DNA of 64,000 nucleotides from Rhodococcoides kyotonense (lineage in GTDB: Bacteria > Actinomycetota > Actinomycetes > Mycobacteriales > Mycobacteriaceae): positions 62,001 to 126,000 of the forward strand of contig NZ_FZOW01000006.1 of NCBI RefSeq assembly GCF_900188125.1. The letters run 5' to 3'. Position 1 is the stretch's first letter; each line of letters opens with the position of its first letter. The translations under genes and the position numbers were made by a program. The notes under the pieces were generated by a model, which worked only from the letters and a program-made list of their open reading frames with translations, searched no databases and was not told the origin of the DNA. Of the stretch, positions 17,316 through 32,188 are shown piece by piece.

Positions 17316-20300
17316 TCACCGTCGTCGATCGACTCCCCCGTCGTGAAATCCGTTGATCGGCAACTCTTTCGAGCCTTTCGGTCCGGACGGCATGGTCCAC
17401 ATCTCGGTACCGACGCCGTCGCCTGGAGACGTCTTCCTGTCCGCGTCGGCAGCCAACCACCCGTTCCACGCCCCGGCCCGAACCTCGCCCACCGTCGCGC
17501 GACGGGCCGTCGGCAGTGGTGAGTCTGCGAACAACTCCTCCTGCGGCGGATCGAGGTCGACGGGCGCCCAGTCCGACACCGTCGTGGTGCCAGGATCGAC
17601 GGACACGGATCCCGGCTCGATCTCGAGCGCCTCCAACATGGTCCACAGGCTGCTCATCGCGGCTGTCGGATCGAGCCAGTACTCGGATTCACGCACCCGC
17701 CAGAACGTCCATCCGCATCGCTTGAGCTCCTGCTCCCGCTGCAGGTCGGCCACCCTGCGCTCCGGGGTGGTCAGCACGACGTCACCGTCGCATTCGACCG
17801 CCAACCTTGCGGACTGCCCGGTCACGACGAGATCGATTCGGCGATTGTTCACCACCACACCCGAGTTGACGTGGTACCCGCGGTCGCGCAGTTCGACGAA
17901 CACCTGTTGCTCGAACAAGGTGTCGAACTCGGGGTGGCGTGTCTCGGCGGTGACCGACTGCGGCATCGGGTCGGCGGGGGTCGGTGACGTGGACGACATG
18001 TAGCCCAGAAGCGAGTTTCGCAGATCGGCCCGCTTCAACCGGTCGACGGTCACCGAGTGGAACAGCCACAGCTGATCCTGCGCCCGCGACGCCGCGACGT
18101 TGAACCGCCGCTTGTACTGATTGGCCGTCAGCGCAACGAAGTTCTGCGCCGGTGCGACGACCATCGACAGCATGACGACGTTGCGTTCGTCGCCTTGGAA
18201 GTCCGGCGGTGTGCCGATCCGGAGCCGCCGATCCTCCCACTGCTCGATGCCGATGCGCTTGATCAACTCGTTTCGGATCTCGTCGACCTGTGCCGTCCCC
18301 TGCAACACGACGACGCCGAACGTCTTGCCGTCGTACACCGGATCGGCGAGGCATTTGACGATCTGCCCGACGATCGCGAGCGCTTCCGCACGGTTGATCA
18401 ACGAAGCTCCCGATCCTGCGACCTCGGCGAAGGGTACGAACGTATGACGCAGCGGCGGAAGCCGATTCGCTCCGAACTGCCTCACCGGCACGAGCGGCGA
18501 ATCACCGTAGAACTGCTGCGACGACCAGTTGATGATCTCGGGCATGGACCGGAAGTGCTCACGCAATCGGACGACCTGGCCGAAGCGTGTCCGCAGCATC
18601 GAGAACAAACTGGAACGCGGCGTGAGCGTTGCACGAACATGCTCGGGCAGGTCGGGAAGATATGCGCCGAGCCTCGTGAACACGTCCTCGAGCGACCCGG
18701 CCTGCGGGACATCGGCTGGGGCACACTGCCGATCGTCTCCGACGACGATCACGCGCGGCGCGAGGTACAGCAGGAACAGGCTACTGATGTCGGCCTGACT
18801 GGCTTCGTCGACGATCACGACGTCGAAGCTGTCCTGAATCGGCGGAATCGACGCCAACACCTGCTGCAACGGCATGACCCACGCCGGCACCGCGGTCTGC
18901 GCGTCGCCCATCGCCGAACGCGCTGCGCTCCTGAAGGTTTCGGCGTACTTCCCGGCGCCCGCGCCGATTGCCGACACGTGCTCGCGATACGTCTGCAGCG
19001 CCCTGACTTCCACGGCCGTCATGCGTTCGAGGCAGTCGCGCCACGCCATCGCCGCAGCCAACCGGCCGGTGAGATAACCGATGTCGGCGTCTGCGGCGTT
19101 CAACTCCGCCTCGAGCTTCTGCTCCAGCCCACCCTCGTGCTGCTCGGTCACCCATTCGCGTGCCCGCCGCCACGCCCACGCCTTCGACATCTGCCAGCTG
19201 AGTTCGTCCCAGTCCGAGTCGCCGGCTGTGTCGACGACCAGGTCGTACAGCGCGGGCGCCGCCTCGGACAGCGTGGTCGCGAGTTCGTCCTGCTTCTGCT
19301 GGTCCTCCTGCTCCTGACAGGCAGCGTTGTAGGTCGCGACGGCGTCGACGACGGCGTCCTCGTCGGCATCGCTCAATGCCGTCACCAAGGCGGTCCCTTC
19401 GGGGGACGGCCCGGAATCGATCTGCGTGGCAAGCGAATACATCGCCTGATCGAGTTCGGCGCGTGCGACGTCGGCGTCGATGCGGGTCGCGATCGCGCCT
19501 GCGGATCCCGCGAACGCGGACGCGTCGTCGAGGCTTCTGATCCACGGCGCCGACGGTGACACGGCGTACAACCGCTCGACGAGCGCATCACGTGCGTGCA
19601 GCGCTGCCGCTACTCGTGTCAGTTGGCTGGTGACGAGCCCGAGGTCATTGACCTGCCGCGAGCGAGAACCTTCCGTGGACACGGAGATTCGCAGATCGGC
19701 CAGCAGGACCGCTGCCGTCGCGACGACGTCGAGAGCCCGAATGTGTTCGGCAACGAGCCGTGCCGCGAGAGCGGTGGTGGGCGCCATGCCGTCGACAGAC
19801 GCGGTGATGCCGATATCCTCGACGGCCTTCTGCTGCTCGCTCTTCCTGAAGCGACCCTTCCACTCGATTCCCGATTCCAGCGCCACCGCAAGCGATTCCA
19901 TCGCCTGCAGCGCCGCCGTCGTCGTGGACGAGCACTGCACGTCGTGCGCTCCGACGAAGCGGTCTGCCCGCGCGGCGGTGTCGACCATCGACACGATGCC
20001 ACTGACCCTCGACCACAGATGCGCGGATTCACCGGACAGCACGGAATCGGTGAGCTGCCGGTACACCGCGTCGAGCTCGAGGACGTCGCGCACCCGCGCG
20101 TCGAGCTCGTCGCACAGTCGTTTGATCTCGAACGCAGCCGCGGGATCGACGCCGCCGAGGAACTCGACGAGGTGTGCGGATTGCTCAGATCCCGTGGCCA
20201 CGCGTGCGCTCGCACGCTGGCACAGCGACCGTAGTTCGGCAGAGTTGGGCAGCACCGTCTCCAGCCGAGGGAGCGACTGCCGCGCCCTGAGGGTCCGCCC

Positions 20301-22040
20301 GTTCGGCGCGGTGGCGACGAGTGTTCGCAGCGTCTCGACTTCGGCGCCGGTCAGCGGCGGCCGATCGGTGAACAGCGGACCGGGGAGCCACTCGTGTGCC
20401 TCGCGCGTGAGCACCATCTTGCGCACGACCGCGGCGGCGGTGCCCTCGAATCCGTCCGACACGAAAGGATGTACGACGGTTTCGGCCTCTCTCAGCTCGG
20501 ACACCGACTGCAACAGACCGGTGCGTCGTGCCAGCGCTTCTTCTCGTCGCGCGCGCAGCGACTCGATCTTCTCCGACTCGTCGACCTCGTTGTACGACGC
20601 CTTGCGATCGGCGATTCGAGAGACGCTCCGGCTGAGCTCCTCGGCTCCACCGCGGGACAGGTCGGTGATCGCGACACACAGTTCCTGCAGCTCGGGAGGC
20701 AGTTTGTCACGGAGGACCCGCAGAGCCTGTGACTTCTCGCTGGTCACGAGAACGCGCTGACCTCGAGCCAACAACGCGGACAGCAGGTTGGCGATGGTGT
20801 GTGTCTTGCCGGTGCCGGGCGGCCCCTCGACCACGACACCGCTGTCGCTGCCCAGTCGGCGGACGATCTGCGACTGTTCGGCGTTGGCAGGCAGCGGGAA
20901 CAGCGGATCCTCGGCCAGTGACGTCGCGTCGGCAGACCCGGTGCGCGCAAGCCACGCCAGCCGATCCTCGGGTTCGATGGGCTCGACCAGCTGCGCGAGA
21001 CCGAGCGGGACACCCGCGTCGGACGCCTCGAGGTCGGCGATCATCCGCTCGTAGTAGTCGCGCAGCGCGAACGAGTCCCGCTTGCGCAGGACGAGCGCGG
21101 GAGAGGCGGTGAGCGTCGTACGATCAGGCGTGCCGAATGTCGTCGGCCGATCCAGGTCCGGTCGCACGTCCACCGGGAACGCGAGAGTCTCGTCGGCCCA
21201 CTCCACGAGGAACGGAACGACCTCCGGCGACACAGGCGATGCGACGCGTGTGCCGAGCGCCTGCTGCAGTTCAGCTGACCGCGACGCGTCGAATCCTGGT
21301 CTGCCGGTGAGCAGCTGCGTGTCCTCGAGCCGAGGCTGACTGTTCGACGGCAGCTTGACCAGCAGATCTCCGGTGCGCACGTCGCGTTCGACGGTGGCCG
21401 TCTGCGTGACGAGGTGGGTACACACGTCCGAGCCCGAGTCGGCCGACGCGAGTGTCAGCAGGCCCGACGCGATGACGAGTTCGACGGACTCGGGCCGCGT
21501 CGACAGCTCGTGCATCATCAGTTGGAGGCTCTCGTAGAGCGATGCCTTGGGCCGCGACACCCGATCGGTCTCGGCCCACCGGCGCCACTGCGCCGAATAC
21601 GCAGCGAAGGCAGTGCGGATCTCGTATGCCCTGCGTACGTCGAAGTCGGCGTCGGATTCTGCGTCGTCGGTGGTCGACGGTAGCGCCGACTCGGTCAGTT
21701 CGAGGGCACGGTACCTGCTGTCGGTGACCATCGACGGCTCGATGGACCCGACCAGGACGTCGGGCAGCGCGGGTGGCTCGGTGACCTCGACGGGTCGCAC
21801 CCGAAGCAGCACACCTCCGGGCTCGACGGACGAGTCGACGCTCGGAGTGGACGCCCCGTCGTGCAGCCAACGCGTGCGGAGATGGCTGTCGAAATGCAGG
21901 ATCGGTTCGGTGCGGGCGACGACGATCTCGCGGAGGAACCGCAGCAGACGCAGCACCCTGCCGTCGACGTCCCCACCCTCGGCATCACCTTGCGCGCGGG
22001 CGCGAGTGGGCTCGGGGCCTGGAACCGATGCAGTCGACAC
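17316..22040 (-). CDS. SF1 helicase with C-terminal REase-like nuclease domain
   Basis: A 1574-residue protein from GTG 22040. Residues 1 to about 390 form an unrecognised N-terminal region. Walker A, GPPGTGKTHTIANLLSALL, is near residue 407; Walker B, VVIVDEASQADISS, near 1077; then VVGDDRQCAP (motif III), LREHFRSMPEIINWS (IV), DFQGDERNVVMLSM (V) and NVAASRAQDQLWLF (VI, near 1318). A helical insertion of about 600 residues separates the first two motifs. The C-terminal region (about 1375-1475) has NNRRIDLVVTG, ARLAVECDGD and LKRCGWTFWRVRESEYW, typical of the Vsr/MTES_1575 endonuclease-like fold. This domain order is shared with large Upf1-like helicase-nucleases, some of which act in phage defence. 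Function here is inferred; it stands alone. Confidence 0.82.
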   Translation of the reverse strand: MSTASVPGPEPTRARAQGDAEGGDVDGRVLRLLRFLREIVVARTEPILHFDSHLRTRWLHDGASTPSVDSSVEPGGVLLRVRPVEVTEPPALPDVLVGSIEPSMVTDSRYRALELTESALPSTTDDAESDADFDVRRAYEIRTAFAAYSAQWRRWAETDRVSRPKASLYESLQLMMHELSTRPESVELVIASGLLTLASADSGSDVCTHLVTQTATVERDVRTGDLLVKLPSNSQPRLEDTQLLTGRPGFDASRSAELQQALGTRVASPVSPEVVPFLVEWADETLAFPVDVRPDLDRPTTFGTPDRTTLTASPALVLRKRDSFALRDYYERMIADLEASDAGVPLGLAQLVEPIEPEDRLAWLARTGSADATSLAEDPLFPLPANAEQSQIVRRLGSDSGVVVEGPPGTGKTHTIANLLSALLARGQRVLVTSEKSQALRVLRDKLPPELQELCVAITDLSRGGAEELSRSVSRIADRKASYNEVDESEKIESLRARREEALARRTGLLQSVSELREAETVVHPFVSDGFEGTAAAVVRKMVLTREAHEWLPGPLFTDRPPLTGAEVETLRTLVATAPNGRTLRARQSLPRLETVLPNSAELRSLCQRASARVATGSEQSAHLVEFLGGVDPAAAFEIKRLCDELDARVRDVLELDAVYRQLTDSVLSGESAHLWSRVSGIVSMVDTAARADRFVGAHDVQCSSTTTAALQAMESLAVALESGIEWKGRFRKSEQQKAVEDIGITASVDGMAPTTALAARLVAEHIRALDVVATAAVLLADLRISVSTEGSRSRQVNDLGLVTSQLTRVAAALHARDALVERLYAVSPSAPWIRSLDDASAFAGSAGAIATRIDADVARAELDQAMYSLATQIDSGPSPEGTALVTALSDADEDAVVDAVATYNAACQEQEDQQKQDELATTLSEAAPALYDLVVDTAGDSDWDELSWQMSKAWAWRRAREWVTEQHEGGLEQKLEAELNAADADIGYLTGRLAAAMAWRDCLERMTAVEVRALQTYREHVSAIGAGAGKYAETFRSAARSAMGDAQTAVPAWVMPLQQVLASIPPIQDSFDVVIVDEASQADISSLFLLYLAPRVIVVGDDRQCAPADVPQAGSLEDVFTRLGAYLPDLPEHVRATLTPRSSLFSMLRTRFGQVVRLREHFRSMPEIINWSSQQFYGDSPLVPVRQFGANRLPPLRHTFVPFAEVAGSGASLINRAEALAIVGQIVKCLADPVYDGKTFGVVVLQGTAQVDEIRNELIKRIGIEQWEDRRLRIGTPPDFQGDERNVVMLSMVVAPAQNFVALTANQYKRRFNVAASRAQDQLWLFHSVTVDRLKRADLRNSLLGYMSSTSPTPADPMPQSVTAETRHPEFDTLFEQQVFVELRDRGYHVNSGVVVNNRRIDLVVTGQSARLAVECDGDVVLTTPERRVADLQREQELKRCGWTFWRVRESEYWLDPTAAMSSLWTMLEALEIEPGSVSVDPGTTTVSDWAPVDLDPPQEELFADSPLPTARRATVGEVRAGAWNGWLAADADRKTSPGDGVGTEMWTMPSGPKGSKELPINGFHDGGVDRRR

Positions 22041-22456
22041 AGTTGAACCTCTGAACTCTTCGAGATGACCTAGTCTTCGAACGGGGACGGAGCTTGCGTG
22101 CTCGGATCAGACTAGTGCCATGGACTCGTTTGTTCACGATCTCCGAACCATCGGTTTCTTTTGTCGTGGTTTTTCACAAGAACGACGCGGTTACGGCGGT
22201 CCGTCGTCACAGCCGAACGCGGCCACGGAAGGGCACCTCGAGGGGCTTAGGGCGTCGAACATGCTCGTGGGCTCGAATCATGTTGCATCGGAGCCGAATT
22301 CGGACGAAAGCGACTCGTTCGGCCACAGGACGGCGCGGAACCGCCCGAACGACCGTGTTCAACAGGCGCGTCGGAGAGGTGCGAAAAATACCCGGAGTCC
22401 CGTCGTCGCGCAAATCGCGTACCTGCCGTCGAGCAAGTATCGAATACACGAACCGA

Positions 22457-22483
22457 TACCGAGCGGTAACGTACCCACCGGTA
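22457..22483. promoter_or_regulatory. Double TACC-N4-GGTA operator
   Basis: Two 12-base inverted repeats, TACCGAGCGGTA (22457-22468) and TACCCACCGGTA (22472-22483), lie three bases apart, centres 15 bases apart. Paired operators of this form are typical for TetR-family repressors. The position fits control of the carboxylase at 22931. Which regulator binds is unknown; none is encoded nearby. Confidence 0.5.
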
Positions 22484-22682
22484 AGTAAAGACATGACGCG
22501 GAGCGCGAAATGTCAATTCCACCAACGCTACTCGTCAGTATTCCGTCAAGAGTTCAGTGGCTTTTCACAAGCAATCCGTCGATACTCGGTGAAAATCACT
22601 GTGGTGGTTCATCTTTGAACGAAGCGATATCAATCACACTTTGCCCGAAAGCCGTTGACATGGAAAAACACGGTCGAGCCGC

Positions 22683-22688
22683 TAGAAT
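22683..22688 (+). promoter_or_regulatory. -10 candidate for the carboxylase gene
   Basis: TAGAAT matches a strong -10. TTGACA lies at 22655-22660, but the 22-base spacing is too long for a standard promoter, so the -35 is uncertain. A start near 22695 would give a leader of about 235 bases before TTG 22931. Confidence 0.4.
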
Positions 22689-22930
22689 GAGTTCTCGTTC
22701 AGCCAGCGCCTGAAGATTTCGCGGGGCAGCGGGGAGAGAACCGAATCGGATGGACGGCACGAGCAGATAGAGGGTTGCAGGGGGACAGCGCCGGGGTGAT
22801 CCACTCCCCGCACTCTCTACTTCTGCTTTCTCGGCTCGTACGTGCGTGCGTCGACGATTCACTTCGTCCCCGGGGCTGGCGGTCGAACCTCGACCGACGA
22901 CGATTCCACCACCTGACGAAGAGAGACACG

Positions 22931-28396
<5,466 letters not shown>

Positions 28397-28410
28397 GTAG
28401 TTCTACTCCC

Positions 28411-28442
28411 GCACCCCCGGCCTCGATGAGGTCCGGGGGTGC
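28411..28442 (+). terminator. Strong GC hairpin terminator after the carboxylase
   Basis: GCACCCCCGG (28411-28420) pairs perfectly with CCGGGGGTGC (28433-28442) around a 12-base loop, 15 bases after the stop at 28396. Only a short T-rich tract follows (tgtcgttt), common for actinobacterial terminators. Confidence 0.75.
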
Positions 28443-28545
28443 TGTCGTTTCCGAGGGATTCGGCTCGGCACAGGCGCTCACCATGTGGTCAGACGCACGC
28501 CCACTGGCTAGCGATCTGGCGTGCGCCTGACGAACAGGTGAGCAC

Positions 28546-29433
28546 CTACCCTGCGAGGCTGCGGCGGCTTTCGAATCGACGACGCGCACCGGTGATCGGG
28601 TCGTCGAACTCGACCGCGCGGGCCAGGAGCTGGAGTGGATTACCGAAGTCGTCGGCGGGCGTTCGGGTGTACACCGGATAGTACGGGTCACCCTTGATGG
28701 GGATTCCCAACGAAGACAAGTGGATTCGCAACTGATGGGTGCGACCTGTATGCGGGAACAGTCGGTAGCGCGCGTCGTCGCCGAGCGTCTCGATCAGTTC
28801 GATGCGTGTCTCGCTGTTCGGCTCACCCGGCTCCTCCCTGGCCACCATGACGCCGTGATCCTTGAGGATGCGACTGCGTACGACGCGGGGAAACTCGAGC
28901 GACGGATCGTAGCCCGCGACCGCCTCGTACTCCTTCGTGACCTGCCGCGACGAGAACAGCTCCTGGTACGGCCGTCGTAATTCCTTGGTGCGGGTGAAGA
29001 TCAGCACGCCCGCGGTCGCCCGGTCGAGGCGGTGCGCCGGCGTCAGATCGGGGCAGTCGAGGAGGCGTCGCAACCGCACTGTCGCAGTTTCGGTGACGTG
29101 CATGCCCCGTGGGATCGTCGCGAGGAAATGCGGCTTGTCGACGACGACGATGCCGTCGTCGTCGAACAGCACGTCGAGTTCGAACGGTACCCGCACCTCG
29201 GGAGCCGGTTCACGATAGAAGTAAACGAAACATCCTGCTGCATAACGTGATTCGACGCCCCACCGTCGACCTTTCTCGTCGACGACCTCACCGGCCTCCA
29301 TCGACGACGCCCAGTCGTCGTCGGGGTGCTCACGGACCAAGAACTCGATCAACGACGCGGCGGCATCACCGTGGGGGAGTCGAATACGCAACGGCGCCAA
29401 ACCGTCTCGATAAGGAAGGGGTTCAGAAGGCAC
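28546..29433 (-). CDS. RluA-family pseudouridine synthase
   Basis: A 295-residue RNA pseudouridine synthase. The catalytic motif [17 protein letters not shown] carries the essential Asp; [53 protein letters not shown] are the other family motifs. It converts specific uridines in rRNA or tRNA; the target cannot be predicted. GTG 29433 is preferred over the upstream ATG at 29466 because it gives the usual N-terminus and overlaps the trhO stop by 11 bases, indicating an operon with trhO, another RNA-modifying enzyme. Confidence 0.9.
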   Translation of the reverse strand: MPSEPLPYRDGLAPLRIRLPHGDAAASLIEFLVREHPDDDWASSMEAGEVVDEKGRRWGVESRYAAGCFVYFYREPAPEVRVPFELDVLFDDDGIVVVDKPHFLATIPRGMHVTETATVRLRRLLDCPDLTPAHRLDRATAGVLIFTRTKELRRPYQELFSSRQVTKEYEAVAGYDPSLEFPRVVRSRILKDHGVMVAREEPGEPNSETRIELIETLGDDARYRLFPHTGRTHQLRIHLSSLGIPIKGDPYYPVYTRTPADDFGNPLQLLARAVEFDDPITGARRRFESRRSLAG

Positions 29434-30268
29434 AGTCAGTGCACACCAGACGCAGGCCGCGACCATCGTCGTCGTCGAAATCCTGGTAACGCGACGTGGG
29501 GTTGGCGCATATCGTGCAGCGCCCGATGACCTCCGTGTGGTCGGAGAAGTTCATCGTCATACGCTTGTCGAAGACGTAGAGCGAGCCCTCCCACAATGCG
29601 TCGTCGCCGAAAGCTTCTCCGTACCTGACGATTCCACCGTCGAGCTGATAGACCTCCTCGAACCCGCGTGAACGCATCAGCGAGGAGAGCACCTCGCATC
29701 GGACGCCCCCGGTGCAGTACGTGACGACCGGCTTGTTCTTGAGGTGGTCGTACTCGCCGGAGTCGAGTTGGCTGACGAAGTCCCGGGTGGTGTCGACGTC
29801 GGGCACGATCGCGTTCTTGAACTTGCCGATCTGCGCCTCGAACGCGTTGCGACCATCGAAGAAGACGACGTCGTCGCCGCGCTCACCGACCAGTTCGTGA
29901 ACCTGATGCGGGCTGAGGTGTACTCCCCCGCCGACGACGCCGTTCGCGTCGACCTTCAGCTCCTCGGGTGCACCGAATGTGACGATCTCCGAGCGAACCT
30001 TGACGCTCAGCCGCGGGAAGTCGTCGCCGAGTCCCTCGGACCACTTGATGTCGGCATCCTTGAACGGCGCGTAGCTGCGAGTGCCGCGGACGTACTTCTT
30101 TACGTCATCCAGGTCACCGCCGACCGTCGCGTTGATCCCGTGTTCGGAGATCAGAATCCTGCCGGTCAGGTCGTTCGACGCGGCAAGGGTGTGCTGCCAG
30201 AGCCGAATGGCCTCGGGATCCGGCAGCGGGGTGAACACGTAGAACAGGACGATTTTCGGTACAGCCAT
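29423..30268 (-). CDS. trhO: tRNA uridine 34 hydroxylase TrhO (rhodanese family)
   Basis: A 281-residue protein beginning [15 protein letters not shown]. An N-terminal UPF0176-type domain has [14 protein letters not shown]; the central rhodanese domain has [15 protein letters not shown] and the active-site loop [17 protein letters not shown]. The C-terminus holds CTICAN and CTDCAF, a probable zinc site. TrhO/YceA enzymes hydroxylate U34 of certain tRNAs using oxygen. ATG 30268 matches the family start; the longer frame to 30328 is unlikely. It is first in an operon with the RluA-type synthase downstream, and the palindrome at 30314 lies just upstream. Confidence 0.93.
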   Translation of the reverse strand: MAVPKIVLFYVFTPLPDPEAIRLWQHTLAASNDLTGRILISEHGINATVGGDLDDVKKYVRGTRSYAPFKDADIKWSEGLGDDFPRLSVKVRSEIVTFGAPEELKVDANGVVGGGVHLSPHQVHELVGERGDDVVFFDGRNAFEAQIGKFKNAIVPDVDTTRDFVSQLDSGEYDHLKNKPVVTYCTGGVRCEVLSSLMRSRGFEEVYQLDGGIVRYGEAFGDDALWEGSLYVFDKRMTMNFSDHTEVIGRCTICANPTSRYQDFDDDDGRGLRLVCTDCAF

Positions 30269-30313
30269 GGTGGCAAGTATGCCGTGGGCGCCCGAAGCAC
30301 CCGAACCTAAGGT

Positions 30314-30364
30314 GAGCGAGGGCCTCATTCGGTCACTCTGAGTGACCGAATGTCACATTCGCTC
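30314..30364. repeat. GAGCGAATGT palindrome, family 2, copy A
   Basis: ATTCGGTCACT and AGTGACCGAAT form a perfect 11-base stem around CTG, extended outward by GAGCGA/TCGCTC after a mismatched segment; arms 30314-30337 and 30341-30364. The right arm is nearly identical to that of the element at 51792-51846. It lies upstream of trhO and downstream of phoD. Confidence 0.75.
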
Positions 30365-30367
30365 CGA

Positions 30368-30447
30368 TCGGGGGGTGGGGCCGAACGGGGGTGGGCTGAA
30401 CGGGGGGTGGGCCGAACGGGGGGGTGGGCCGAACGGGGGGTGGGCCG
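30368..30447. repeat. G-rich tandem repeat array
   Basis: About five tandem units of roughly 16-17 bases, consensus GGGGGGTGGGCCGAAC, with small length changes in the G-run and one C-to-T variant (GGGCTGAAC). The plus strand has at least ten runs of three or more G and could form G-quadruplexes. It begins immediately after the phoD stop and abuts the family 2 palindrome. Unit number may vary between strains. Confidence 0.85.
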
Positions 30448-30448
30448 G

Positions 30449-32122
30449 TCAGGCCCTCATCGGCAGGGGAGCCACCTCGACCCGCGGGACCCCGTTGGCG
30501 ACGGTGAACCCTGCACCCCAGTAGACCCCGGTGAGCGGGTCTTCCTTTGCGTCGAGGTACCAGTGATCCATCTGCACACCCTGAGGCGTCACCTCGAAGA
30601 CCCCGAAGCCGTGGCTGTCGAGGTCGACGTAGCGGATGTGCCGGTTCAGCGTGGTCAGCGCCCCTTCGGCGACGCGGCCGAGGGTGTGCGGCGGGGTCTT
30701 GGTCAGGTCGTCGACGTTGGCCGAGGACACCGATGTCACGACCAGTTCGGTGGCGACGCCTCCGGTCTCGAAGTAGCGCGACGCGTCCTGCGGGATGTCG
30801 CATGCCCATGAGGAGTGGATGTCACCGGTGATGAAGACGGTGTTGCTGACCCCGTTGTCGGCGATCGCTCCGAGCAAGCGCTTCCGGTCGGCGGTGTAGC
30901 CGTCCCACGGGTCGGCGTTGTACGGCAGTCCACCTGTGGGGATGTTCAGCAGAGCTGTCACCGCTCGCGCGGCTTCGCTTTCGAGCGGAGGCAGCAGGAC
31001 CGGCGTGATCATGACGGGATTGCCGACGATCTTCCAGCGCGTCGGCGAGCTCACGATGCCCTCGGTGAGCCACTCCATCTGGTCCTTGCCGGTGATGGTG
31101 CGGTTCGGCGAATCGACGTCGGCGCCCTGGAACGGCAGTACCTGCTGGGAGCGGTAGGTACGCAGGTCGAGCATCGACAGCTCGAGCAGGTTGCCGAAGC
31201 GCAGCCGTCGGTACAGGTGTCGGTTCTGCGGCGTGCCTGCAGCGCGGACCGGCATCCACTCGTAGTAGGCCTGCACCGAGTTGGCCTTGCGCTCGGCCCA
31301 CGGTCCCTCGGTCTCGGGCTGATGGTTCTCGGCGCCACCGTCGTACGCGTCGTTTGCGCTTTCGTGGTCGTCCCACGTGCAGATCCACGGCACCCCGAGG
31401 TGCGCTGCCTTCAGATCCGGGTCGCTCTTGTACTGACCGTGACGGGTTCGGTAGTCGGCGAGACTGACGATCTCATGTGTCGGATCATGTTGGCGGACAA
31501 CACCGTTCTTGCCCGCGAAGCCACCTGTCTCGTATTCGTAGATGTAGTCGCCGAGATGGACGATCGCGTCCAGGTCACCGCGCGCCGCGAGATGCCGGTA
31601 CGCCCCGAAGTATCCCGACTCCCAGTTGGAGCACGAGACGACGCCGAAGCGAACGCGGTCGAGGTCGGCGTCGTTGCTCGGTGCGGTCCGCGTGGTCCCG
31701 ACGGCCGATTGAGTGCCGACGGCCTCCCCGCTCTGGATCTCGAAGCAGTAGTGGTACGTCGTCGCGGGCGACAAGCCGTCGACATCGATCTTGACGGTGT
31801 GATCGGAGTCGACATCGGTCGTGACGGTTCCGCTGCGCACGAGCATCGTCAGTTCCGGATCCGTCGCCACACGCCACCGGACGGTGGTCGCAGGCCCGAG
31901 GCCCGACCCGGGCGTCGCACCTGGAACCGGGGTGACGCGGGTCCACAGGATCACGGCATCCGGCGTCGGATCACCGGAGGCGACGCCATGCTGGAACGGA
32001 ACGAACTCGGTTCCCTGCGCATGGGCGACTGCAGGGAGCGCCGAGGCTGCCCCTGCCGCTGCGATGGCTACGGATGACGAGCGGAGAAATCCTCGCCTGG
32101 ACACACCCTGTCTGTCGCGCAC
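30449..32122 (-). CDS. phoD: PhoD-type alkaline phosphatase/phosphodiesterase, Tat-exported
   Basis: A 557-residue protein with a twin-arginine signal (SRRGFLRSSSVAIAAAGAAS, cleavage near AHAQG). The mature N-terminal domain (FQHGVASGDPTPDAVILWTRV) and the metal-binding core (RFGVVSCSNWESGYFGAYRH, AIVHLGDYIYEYE, CTWDDHESANDAY, VFITGDIHSSWACDIP) are those of the calcium/iron-dependent PhoD family, which release phosphate from extracellular phosphodiesters and monoesters. Folded export by Tat fits the metal cofactor. Sixty-six bases separate it from the acetyltransferase upstream on the same strand. The G-rich array starts directly after its stop. Confidence 0.92.
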   Translation of the reverse strand: MRDRQGVSRRGFLRSSSVAIAAAGAASALPAVAHAQGTEFVPFQHGVASGDPTPDAVILWTRVTPVPGATPGSGLGPATTVRWRVATDPELTMLVRSGTVTTDVDSDHTVKIDVDGLSPATTYHYCFEIQSGEAVGTQSAVGTTRTAPSNDADLDRVRFGVVSCSNWESGYFGAYRHLAARGDLDAIVHLGDYIYEYETGGFAGKNGVVRQHDPTHEIVSLADYRTRHGQYKSDPDLKAAHLGVPWICTWDDHESANDAYDGGAENHQPETEGPWAERKANSVQAYYEWMPVRAAGTPQNRHLYRRLRFGNLLELSMLDLRTYRSQQVLPFQGADVDSPNRTITGKDQMEWLTEGIVSSPTRWKIVGNPVMITPVLLPPLESEAARAVTALLNIPTGGLPYNADPWDGYTADRKRLLGAIADNGVSNTVFITGDIHSSWACDIPQDASRYFETGGVATELVVTSVSSANVDDLTKTPPHTLGRVAEGALTTLNRHIRYVDLDSHGFGVFEVTPQGVQMDHWYLDAKEDPLTGVYWGAGFTVANGVPRVEVAPLPMRA

Positions 32123-32188
32123 CGAGTCAGTTCATGCGATCGCGGCCCCGCGGTCAAGTCGACCTGGCCACCGGGGTGGGAAGTTCAC

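Larger units (their letters stand above)
22041..22930. other. 890-base intergenic region between divergent large genes
   Basis: This is the only long gap in the window. It is richer in A+T than its surroundings and no frame has convincing coding character; a 174-codon plus-strand frame at 22094-22618 is Arg/Ser-rich without recognisable motifs. It contains a double operator (22457-22483), a TAGAAT -10 candidate (22683-22688), a spaced inverted repeat TTTTCAC/GTGAAAA around 22562-22594 and a direct repeat of TTTTCACAAG (near 22166 and 22563). It must hold the promoters of the helicase (minus) and the carboxylase (plus), leaving room for an unrecognised small RNA or leader. Confidence 0.6.

Noticed and set aside
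22094-22618. 174-codon plus-strand frame in the long intergenic region
   Set aside because: Arg/Ser-rich composition, no ribosome binding site and no motif; base composition is unlike the neighbouring genes.
22655-22688. TTGACA and TAGAAT as one standard promoter
   Set aside because: The 22-base spacing is too long for normal sigma factor recognition; only the -10 is kept as a candidate.
30333-30809. Minus-strand frame across the G-rich array and palindrome
   Set aside because: The Pro-rich product is a translation of the repeat, and the upstream part is an out-of-frame shadow of phoD.
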